A stretch of 10,956 nt of DNA from an uncultured Oscillospiraceae bacterium (GTDB lineage Bacteria > Bacillota > Clostridia > Oscillospirales > Ruminococcaceae), in assembly GCA_900552845.1 (NCBI GenBank), contig USBC01000047.1, positions 1 through 10,956 of the forward strand, in the 5' to 3' direction. Shown here piece after piece: positions 5,950-10,956 of the stretch. Every line of letters begins with the position of its first letter. The first letter of the stretch is position 1. The position numbers and the translations under genes are program-made. The notes under the pieces were generated by a model. The model was not told the origin of the DNA and searched no databases. It was given only the letters and a program-made list of their open reading frames with translations.

Positions 5950-6164
5950 CAAGCCTTTTACAAAAGGCTTGCAGTTTCCAAAGACGGCGTCTTTGGTCGC
6001 TCTCCGTGGAGAGCGAAATACTTTTTCCGGAGGGCGCTCCGAAAGGGGTTGAATTGTCGGGACGATCCGGTGGATCGTTCCGACAAGAGGGGGAAGCCTG
6101 CAAGAGAGGGTCCCCCCCCTTGCCAGGGCTTTCTGTAAAGTTATCTTCCGCTGAGTAAGCGGAA
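5950..6164. repeat. Tandem hairpin island in the argS-der spacer
   Basis: The spacer 5897-6191 has no gene but is packed with inverted repeats. A: CAAGCCTTTT/AAAAGGCTTG (5950-5959, 5962-5971). B: CCAAAGAC/GTCTTTGG (5978-5985, 5989-5996). C: TCGCTCTCC/GGAGAGCGA (5997-6005, 6008-6016). D: CGGAG/CTCCG (6028-6032, 6037-6041), extended by TTT/AAA past a bulged C. E: a 15-bp stem with a 3-nt loop (6054-6068, 6072-6086) and one G-T pair (6061, 6079). F: TTCCGCT/AGCGGAA (6146-6152, 6158-6164). A run of eight C occurs at 6112-6119. None is followed by a T-run of terminator type in either direction. The pattern suggests a composite dispersed palindromic repeat or a structured RNA, and copies elsewhere in the genome would be expected. 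Confidence 0.8.
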
Positions 6165-6191
6165 ATAGCCTGTGCTGTAGACCGAAAGCTT

Positions 6192-7937
6192 TTACATTAC
6201 CTCCGGCGCGGTGATTTTCAGGAGAGAGAGAACATTCTCCAGTACCGTTGCCGTGGCGCGGCACAGGGCGGCACGGGCGGCGCAGACGGCATGGTCCTCA
6301 CACTTTACCCGGCAGTTCTGGTAGAACTTGTGGTAAAGCGCCGCCACCTCCATGGCATAACGGGTCATGCGGGCAGGGTCGTAATACTTCGCCGCCGCCA
6401 CGATCTCATCAGGCAGCTGCCCCAGCTTGCGGCACAGCTCCCGCTCCTCCGGCGTTGTCAGCAGGCTCAGGTCGGCGTTCCGGATTTCCTCTTCGGTCAG
6501 CCCATCCGCCAGCACCAGCTTCAGCACCGAGCAGATGCGGGCGTGCGCATACTGCACATAGTAAACAGGGTTATCGCTGCTCTGCTGTACTGCTAAATCC
6601 AGATCAAAGTCAAAGGTCGCATTCGGCTCCCGCATATTGAAGAAGAACCGTGCGGCATCGATGGGCACATCGTCCAGCAGGTCGGTCAGCGTCACGGCTC
6701 TGCCGCTTCGCTTGCTCATGCGGTAGGGCTGCCCGTCCTTCATCAGGCGCACCAACTGCATCAGCACAATATCCAGCCGGTCGCCGTTCAAGCCGACAGC
6801 GTCCATGGCGCCCTTCAGGCGGGCAACATGGCCGTGGTGGTCGGCACCCCAAATATTGATGACACGGTGGAAACCGCGCTCGGCAAACTTGTTGTAGTGG
6901 TAGGCAATGTCGGCGGCAAAGTAGGTAGGCACGCCATTGGCGCGCACCAGCACATCGTCCTTCAGCTCGGCAATCTCAGCCTCGGAGAGCGGCTTGCCGG
7001 CTTTCTCCGCCTTCTCGGTCATCATCTTGATGTTATTGTACCACAAAGCGCCCTCTTTTTCGTAAGCCCAGCCGTTTTCACGCAGCTTTTCGCAGATCGC
7101 GGCAACCTTGCCCTCCTGATGCAGCACGCTTTCCCGGAACCACACATCATAGTGGATCCGGTAGCGCCCCAGATCCCGTTCCAGCGCTGCGATATTCAGC
7201 GGCAGAGCATAGTCCACCAGTGCCTGCCGGCGCTCCTCCTCGGGAGCGTTTACATACTTATCGCCGTACAGCTTTGCAAACTCCCTTGCATGATCCAGAA
7301 TATCCATGCCCTGATAGCAGTCCTCGGGCAGGGGGTGCTTTTCCTCCCCTTCAAAAAGCTGGAGATACCGCACCGAAAGGGAGGCGCCGAACTTGTTGAT
7401 CTGGTTGCCGGCGTCGTTGACATAGAACTCGCGGGTCACATCATGACCGCTCCATTCCAGTGCCGCCGCCAGGCAGTCACCGATGGCGCCGCCGCGGGCG
7501 TTGCCCATGTGCATGGGACCGGTGGGGTTGGCGGAAACAAATTCTACCATCACCTTTTCGTTATTGCCATAGTCGCTGCGCCCATAGTGTGCGCCCTTTT
7601 CCAGCGCCTCCGCTGCCAGGGAGCCGAACCACTCCTGCTTCATGTAAAAATTGATGAAGCCGGGACCGGCGATCTCGCAGCGCTCCACCGGCAGTTCACC
7701 AAAATCAAAGTGATCCGTTAGCACCGCAGCGATTTTTTGGGGGGCGCTGCGCATGGCGCGGGCATTCACCATGGCGGCATTGGTGGAAAAATCGCCGTTT
7801 TTGGGATCGGCGGGAATTTCCACCACATAAGGGGCAGGCTCGGCATCGGGCAGCAGCCCCTTGGCGGCTGCTGCGGCAAAGGCGGCACGAACCACGCAGG
7901 AAAGTCCCTGCCGGGTTTCATCAAAGCGGGAAATCAT
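6192..7937 (-). CDS. argS: Arginyl-tRNA synthetase
   Basis: Class I aminoacyl-tRNA synthetase that attaches arginine to tRNA-Arg in an ATP-dependent, tRNA-requiring reaction. Length 581 residues, slightly longer than the common 550-570. The N-terminal Add1 tRNA-recognition domain covers about 1-115. The ATP-binding HIGH-class motif reads HMGN (143-146) within SANPTGPMHMGNARGG. The KMSKS-class loop is RMSKR (406-410). GADHHGHVARLK (364-375) is the conserved catalytic-domain stretch. The DALR anticodon-binding domain occupies about the last 120 residues. A Lys/Glu-rich segment at about 305-328 may account for the extra length. The start is ATG 7937, with AAGGAG (complement of 7948-7953) 10 nt upstream. 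It is preceded by the DUF1934 gene, the same pairing as ywiB-argS in Bacillus. Confidence 0.98.
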   Translation of the reverse strand: MISRFDETRQGLSCVVRAAFAAAAAKGLLPDAEPAPYVVEIPADPKNGDFSTNAAMVNARAMRSAPQKIAAVLTDHFDFGELPVERCEIAGPGFINFYMKQEWFGSLAAEALEKGAHYGRSDYGNNEKVMVEFVSANPTGPMHMGNARGGAIGDCLAAALEWSGHDVTREFYVNDAGNQINKFGASLSVRYLQLFEGEEKHPLPEDCYQGMDILDHAREFAKLYGDKYVNAPEEERRQALVDYALPLNIAALERDLGRYRIHYDVWFRESVLHQEGKVAAICEKLRENGWAYEKEGALWYNNIKMMTEKAEKAGKPLSEAEIAELKDDVLVRANGVPTYFAADIAYHYNKFAERGFHRVINIWGADHHGHVARLKGAMDAVGLNGDRLDIVLMQLVRLMKDGQPYRMSKRSGRAVTLTDLLDDVPIDAARFFFNMREPNATFDFDLDLAVQQSSDNPVYYVQYAHARICSVLKLVLADGLTEEEIRNADLSLLTTPEERELCRKLGQLPDEIVAAAKYYDPARMTRYAMEVAALYHKFYQNCRVKCEDHAVCAARAALCRATATVLENVLSLLKITAPEVM

Positions 7938-7980
7938 AGTTGCAATTCTCCTTAATGTATAATTATCTGTTTGTTTACAA

Positions 7981-7995
7981 TTCGGAATTTCCGAA
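7981..7995. repeat. Short palindrome near argS start
   Basis: TTCGGAA (7981-7987) and TTCCGAA (7989-7995) are perfect reverse complements around one T. It sits 28 nt upstream of the argS ribosome binding site (read on the minus strand) and 14 nt from the four-way junction element. It could be a small hairpin or an operator; no promoter is clear around it. Confidence 0.5.
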
Positions 7996-8009
7996 AAGGT
8001 CGGGGTTCA

Positions 8010-8090
8010 CGCCCGCAGGGCAAGCCGCCGCAGGCGGCTTCGGCGGTCGCAGACCGCCGGTTCCGGCGAAGCCGGAACGCCCTGCGGGCG
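8010..8090. repeat. Perfect four-way-junction (cloverleaf) palindromic element
   Basis: The 81-nt sequence folds with 72 paired bases and only nine loop bases. The closing stem is CGCCCGCAGGGC (8010-8021) with GCCCTGCGGGCG (8079-8090), 12 bp. It encloses hairpin 1 AAGCCGCC-GCA-GGCGGCTT (8022-8040), hairpin 2 CGGCGGTC-GCA-GACCGCCG (8041-8059) and hairpin 3 GTTCCGGC-GAA-GCCGGAAC (8060-8078). Adjacent helices abut with no unpaired base. It is not a tRNA: arms and loops have the wrong sizes and there is no anticodon loop. It lies between the DUF1934 gene and argS and would be part of the operon mRNA as well as a potential DNA cruciform. Function unknown; a dispersed repeat, a recombination or replication structure, or an RNA regulator are possible. 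Confidence 0.9.
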
Positions 8091-8145
8091 CATTTACCCA
8101 GCCTCTGCACAAACCAAAGCGGAGGAGCGGAGCATCTGCCGACCC

Positions 8146-8580
8146 TTACCGCGGAATGACTGTAACATAAACATCATTTTCACTTACCAGCGTGGTGTTC
8201 ACGTCCAGCGAATAGTGGAATTCCAGCGTGCCGCCGGTCTCGTCCAGCTCTGCCTCAATACGGCTGCCGTTGACCCCCAGAATGATGGTGCCGCAGCCGG
8301 TATCATAGGTGCACTGGTGGCGCTTGCCCTCTTCTACAATCAGTTGGGAGTGAACCTCGCCGGTGCGCAGCAGAATGACCTGCCCTTTTTCGGGGTCATA
8401 CCGCAGCGAGGTGTGACAGCCGCCGTAGCCGGTGGCGTCGCTTTCCTCATAGCGGAGGAGCCGACGGGTGCCGTGAGCGGAAAAACGCCCGCCGGTCACC
8501 AGCTCCACCACATCTTCATCACCCTCCACCCGCTGTATGCCGCGGACGATGACGGTGCAGTTTTCCTGATCGGTATTCAT
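8146..8580 (-). CDS. DUF1934 (YwiB-like) beta-barrel protein
   Basis: A 144-residue protein matching the DUF1934/YwiB family in length, overall pattern and position directly upstream of argS. The family is predicted to form a small calycin-like beta barrel. Its biochemical role is unknown. Visible are alternating beta-strand stretches: an N-terminal CTVIVRGIQRVEGDEDVVEL, a central LRYEESDATGYGG, and the family-like C terminus with GGTLEFHYSLDVNTTLVSENDVYVTV. There is no signal peptide or membrane segment. The start is ATG 8580, with AAAGGAGGG (complement of 8589-8597) 8 nt upstream. It follows murI by about 100 nt, and the four-way-junction element lies between it and argS. Confidence 0.88.
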   Translation of the reverse strand: MNTDQENCTVIVRGIQRVEGDEDVVELVTGGRFSAHGTRRLLRYEESDATGYGGCHTSLRYDPEKGQVILLRTGEVHSQLIVEEGKRHQCTYDTGCGTIILGVNGSRIEAELDETGGTLEFHYSLDVNTTLVSENDVYVTVIPR

Positions 8581-8630
8581 GGGGCGTTCCCTCCTTTCGC
8601 AGCGGTAAAACTAAAATGCAATAAACGGCT

Positions 8631-8677
8631 CGCCCTTTTCCACCAAACCGCACGGTGCGGTGGAAAAAGTCAAGGCG
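8631..8677. repeat. Hairpin in the murI-DUF1934 spacer
   Basis: Nested pairing: CGCC/GGCG (8631-8634, 8674-8677), TTTTCC/GGAAAA (8636-8641, 8662-8667) and an inner ACCGCAC/GTGCGGT (8647-8653, 8655-8661). It begins about 6 nt downstream of the murI stop when read on the minus strand. There is no T-run after the stem in that direction, so it is more likely an mRNA 3'-end or processing structure than an intrinsic terminator. Confidence 0.55.
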
Positions 8678-8683
8678 AAGCTC

Positions 8684-9502
8684 TCAGGTTACAGGCTCGG
8701 TCAACGCCGCCGGCGGCAGCAGCTGCGGGGAAAAATCCTCCCCCAAAAGCCGGCAGGCGGTCAATCGGGCAGCCTCCGGCGGCAGGGCGGTAAAGTAGTA
8801 TGCTTCGGCGGCAGGGGGCTTGTCCCCCGCCAAAAGCCCCGCGGCAGCAAGCGCTCCGGCGGCAGCGCCGGCAGCTTCAGCGGCGCAGTCGATCAGGGTG
8901 ACGCCCTCTCCCAGCACCGCGGCAAAGGCGGCGGCGGCAAGAGGGTAGTGGGTACAGCCCAACACCACGGTGTCCACACCGTTTTGCAAAAAGGGTCGGC
9001 AGTATTCCGCCACGGCTTCGGCAAGTGCCGGAGCCTCGGAAGTCATGCCGCGTTCCACCATCGGCGCCAGCTTGGGGCAGGGTACGGCAGTAACTGCCGT
9101 ACCGGTCTGTTTTTCTATCTCGGCGGCAAAGCGACCGCTGCGTACCGTGGCGGCAGTTGCCGCCAGACCCACCTTGCCGCTGCGGGTGGCACGGGCGGCT
9201 GCAGCGGCAGCAGCCGTCACCACATCAAAGCAGGGAACAGGCAGGCGGCACAGCGTTTCGCCGGCATTACAGCTGATGGTGCCGCAGGCGGCAATGAGTG
9301 CCTTGACATTCTGCTGCAGCAGCCAGCCGGTCAGCTCACCGGTAAAGCAGTCAATTTCTTCGGCGCTGCGGCTGCCGTAGGGCATACGGGCGGTATCGCC
9401 CAGATATAGGATCGGCTCCGACGGCAAAAGACGCCGCAGAGCGCGCACGGCGGAAAGCCCGCCAATGCCGGAATCAAAGATCCCGATGGGTCGGTTATCC
9501 AT
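8684..9502 (-). CDS. murI: Glutamate racemase
   Basis: Converts L-glutamate to D-glutamate for peptidoglycan by a two-cysteine, cofactor-free mechanism. Length 272 residues, normal. The N-terminal motif GIFDSGIGGLS carries Asp10 and Ser11. The first catalytic Cys73 lies in AACGTISCNA (many homologues have CNT here), and the second, Cys183, in LGCTHYPL. PYGSRS (41-46) is also conserved. The start is ATG 9502, preceded by AAAGGAGG (complement of 9511-9518) with 8 nt spacing; the frame is open further upstream to 9643, but that extension has no family resemblance. The protein is unusually rich in Ala. ddl precedes it, so two peptidoglycan precursor enzymes are adjacent. Confidence 0.97.
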   Translation of the reverse strand: MDNRPIGIFDSGIGGLSAVRALRRLLPSEPILYLGDTARMPYGSRSAEEIDCFTGELTGWLLQQNVKALIAACGTISCNAGETLCRLPVPCFDVVTAAAAAAARATRSGKVGLAATAATVRSGRFAAEIEKQTGTAVTAVPCPKLAPMVERGMTSEAPALAEAVAEYCRPFLQNGVDTVVLGCTHYPLAAAAFAAVLGEGVTLIDCAAEAAGAAAGALAAAGLLAGDKPPAAEAYYFTALPPEAARLTACRLLGEDFSPQLLPPAALTEPVT

Positions 9503-9569
9503 GAGCAGCGCCTCCTTTCCTCGGTAGAATGTGAAGTCTATGCGGGTTAAAATGGGAGAATTCCTCCGT

Positions 9570-9664
9570 AGCGGGCGGCATTTTATCGGCGGCGAAGCCG
9601 CGCCGCTCGCCGTCGGGTCGCCCCGCCGGTGCCGGTGCGACACTCTCCCGCTTGGCGGTCCGCC
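9570..9664. repeat. Branched hairpin-rich spacer between ddl and murI
   Basis: The spacer 9503-9690 has no gene. AGCGGG (9570-9575) can pair with CCCGCT (9647-9652), enclosing GCGGC-GAA-GCCGC (9589-9601; extendable by CGG/CCG past a 2-nt bulge) and GTCGC/GCGAC (9617-9621, 9637-9641). A further GGCGG-T-CCGCC lies at 9654-9664. It resembles the 8010-8090 element in being an outer stem around hairpins, but is much less perfect. The DNA here is very GC-rich, so chance pairing is a real alternative. Confidence 0.4.
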
Positions 9665-9690
9665 GCCTCGTTCGGTTGCTTTCGGCAGGA

Positions 9691-10764
9691 TTACCGCTCC
9701 TCCAGCGCCAGTTCGATGAGCCGGTCAAGGAGCCGGGGGTAGGTGTAGCCGCTTGCCATAAACAGCTTGGGGAACATGCTGATATTGGTAAAGCCCGGCA
9801 GGGTGTTGATTTCGTTCAGGCGAATGGTGCCGTCCGGCAGGGCAAAGAAATCCACACGGGAAAGCCCTCGGCAATCCAGGGCACGGTAAGCCTTTACCGC
9901 CGTGCGGCGGATCAGCTCGGTCTGCTCGGTGGGAATACGGGCGGGGATAAAAAGCCGGGTGGAGCCATCAAGATATTTGCCCTCATAGTCGTACATTTCC
10001 CGCACCGGCACAATCTCTCCGATCACATCACTTGCTACGGCGTTATGGTGGTTGCCCATCACGGCACATTCTACCTCGGCGCCATTGATGGCTTCCTCAA
10101 TCAAAACCTTGTAATCATAGCGCAGCGCCGTTTCCATGGCGACCTTCAGCTCGGCGGCATCGGCGGCACGGCTGACCCCGACCGAGGAGCCGAGATTGAC
10201 CGGTTTGACAAAAACGGGGAAGCCCAGCTCCTGTCCGACACGCTCGGCAAGCTCCGATTCGGTGGGGACTTCGCCCCGATAAACGGTAAAGCCACGGGCG
10301 GTGGAAATGCCGGCTTCGGCAAACAGCCGCTTGGCAATGTCCTTATCCATGCAGTTGGCGCTGCCGGTAATGCCGCAGCCTACATAGGGCAGCTTTGCCA
10401 GCTCCAGCAGCCCCTGCACCGTGCCGTCCTCGCCGTTCATGCCATGCAGCACCGGGAAAACCACATCGACCCGTTGAGGCTGCCAGCCTCCGCTTTTCCG
10501 GATCAGCAGACCGTGATGCGCCGGCACCGGAGAGAGCAGGCAGGGGGTCAGGGCTTCGCTCTGCTCCCAGCGCCCATCGGCGATGAGAGAAAGCTCGCCG
10601 GAATAAAGGAACCAATCTCCCTTGCGGGTGATGCCGACCGGCAGAATATCATATTTATCAGGATCCAGCTCCCGCAGCACGGAGGTAACGGAGAGCTGAG
10701 AAACATCATGCTCGGTGGAAGCGCCGCCGAACAGAACGGCTACAGTCAGTTTTCGGCTTGACAT
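9691..10764 (-). CDS. ddl: D-alanine--D-alanine ligase
   Basis: ATP-grasp ligase that makes the D-Ala-D-Ala dipeptide for the peptidoglycan pentapeptide. Length 357 residues from ATG 10764. Visible motifs: N-terminal GGASTEHDVSQLS (Glu18); HGMNGEDG (108-115); ATP-grasp KPVNLGSSVGVS (187-198); omega-loop REMYDYEGKYLDG (255-267), whose Tyr residues favour D-Ala over D-lactate as acceptor by comparison with known ligases; and the Mg-binding RVDFF (303-307) and LNEINTLPGFT (316-326). A TTG at 10785 would add 7 residues, but the putative ribosome binding site GGAAAGGGG (complement of 10775-10783) overlaps it, so ATG 10764 is preferred. First gene of the minus-strand block. Nothing in the neighbourhood suggests a van resistance cluster. 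Confidence 0.97.
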   Translation of the reverse strand: MSSRKLTVAVLFGGASTEHDVSQLSVTSVLRELDPDKYDILPVGITRKGDWFLYSGELSLIADGRWEQSEALTPCLLSPVPAHHGLLIRKSGGWQPQRVDVVFPVLHGMNGEDGTVQGLLELAKLPYVGCGITGSANCMDKDIAKRLFAEAGISTARGFTVYRGEVPTESELAERVGQELGFPVFVKPVNLGSSVGVSRAADAAELKVAMETALRYDYKVLIEEAINGAEVECAVMGNHHNAVASDVIGEIVPVREMYDYEGKYLDGSTRLFIPARIPTEQTELIRRTAVKAYRALDCRGLSRVDFFALPDGTIRLNEINTLPGFTNISMFPKLFMASGYTYPRLLDRLIELALEER

Positions 10765-10806
10765 CAGGCAAAAACCCCTTTCCAAAACAGCGAAATATTA
10801 CAGCTT

Positions 10807-10835
10807 ATCATACCACATTTTTATGTGCGGTGCAA
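10807..10835 (-). promoter_or_regulatory. Putative sigma-A promoter of ddl operon
   Basis: Read on the minus strand: TTGCAC (complement of 10830-10835), a 17-bp spacer and TATGAT (complement of 10807-10812). The start should be near 10800, leaving a leader of about 36 nt. The spacer contains CACAT/ATGTG (10814-10818, 10823-10827), an inverted repeat that could be an operator. It is the only convincing promoter found for the seven-gene minus-strand block. Confidence 0.78.
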
Positions 10836-10907
10836 CTGATATATCTCCGGTTTTCGCAGGTAGGCGGGCGCATGCGAGTAAGGAAATTCTGTTTTCAAGG
10901 TGCGGTT

Positions 10908-10942
10908 TTTCAGACCCTTTGTATCTCGTCAAGGGTCTGAAA
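10908..10942. repeat. 12-bp inverted repeat at window end
   Basis: TTTCAGACCCTT (10908-10919) and AAGGGTCTGAAA (10931-10942) are perfect reverse complements around an 11-nt loop. There is no T-run past the stem on either strand, so it is not a plain terminator. The rest of 10836-10956 shows no gene that I can support; the neighbouring gene lies beyond the window. Confidence 0.6.
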
Positions 10943-10956
10943 GGTACTCCCCGTAT

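Noticed and set aside
5947..5952. TTGACC as -35 box of a der promoter on the minus strand
   Set aside because: No -10-like hexamer is found 16-19 bp downstream.
6112..6119. Run of eight C as a phase-variation tract
   Set aside because: It is intergenic, not within a coding region or between promoter elements, so slippage would not switch a gene in an evident way.
6828..7721. Open frame of 297 codons on the plus strand opposite argS
   Set aside because: Shadow of argS in a GC-rich genome; no start signal or recognisable protein pattern.
7950..7980. Promoter for argS around the AT-rich stretch
   Set aside because: TATA-like hexamers occur, but no -35 box at acceptable spacing; too weak to annotate.
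8010..8090. tRNA gene from the cloverleaf shape
   Set aside because: Closing stem is 12 bp, all loops are 3 nt, and there is no anticodon loop, T-loop consensus or CCA end.
7940..8170. Plus-strand small protein covering the junction element
   Set aside because: The reading frame runs through perfect inverted repeats and has no credible ribosome binding site or family pattern.
9503..9643. Upstream extension of murI to 9643
   Set aside because: The added residues do not resemble MurI N termini, whereas ATG 9502 has an ideal Shine-Dalgarno and starts directly with the conserved motif.
9652..10761. Open frame of 369 codons on the plus strand opposite ddl
   Set aside because: Complement of ddl, whose ATP-grasp motifs are all present; no initiation signals on the plus strand.

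Overview
The window looks like a chromosomal segment of a GC-rich, low-oxygen Bacillota lineage, most likely class Clostridia and plausibly Oscillospirales/Ruminococcaceae-like. The basis is the set of housekeeping proteins (Der, ArgS, MurI, Ddl, L10, L7/L12), strong Gram-positive AGGAGG-type ribosome binding sites, an L10-leader attenuator, a DUF1934 (YwiB-like) gene directly upstream of argS as in Bacillus, and anaerobe-type redox genes (a flavin reductase-rubredoxin fusion and a nitroreductase). The genus is an inference; no rRNA is present to settle it.

Layout, plus strand, 1-3469: the C-terminal part of a GH13 alpha-glucan hydrolase; a small membrane-anchored NusG-domain-II protein; a consensus sigma-A promoter with an L10 leader and attenuator driving rplJ-rplL; a strong terminator; then a separately promoted flavin reductase-rubredoxin gene with a long palindrome over its -35 box. 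A bidirectional terminator (3485-3523) separates this from the convergent minus-strand block.

Layout, minus strand, 10764 down to 3533: ddl, murI, a DUF1934 gene, argS, der, a four-helix membrane protein and a nitroreductase. All are co-directional, with a good promoter seen only in front of ddl. The block joins peptidoglycan precursor synthesis (D-Glu from MurI, D-Ala-D-Ala from Ddl), tRNA charging (ArgS) and 50S assembly (Der). The der stop and the next start are one base apart, implying translational coupling.

The most unusual signals are in the spacers of the minus-strand block. Between the DUF1934 gene and argS (8010-8090) lies an 81-nt sequence that folds without any mismatch into a four-way junction: a 12-bp closing stem around three 8-bp hairpins, each with a three-base loop, and no unpaired base at the junction. 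The argS-der spacer (5950-6164) holds a tandem series of other near-perfect hairpins, and the ddl-murI spacer (9570-9664) holds a weaker branched structure. These look like dispersed structured repeats or structured RNA/DNA elements. Their function cannot be decided from this window. No CRISPR array, tRNA, rRNA, transposase or phage gene was seen.
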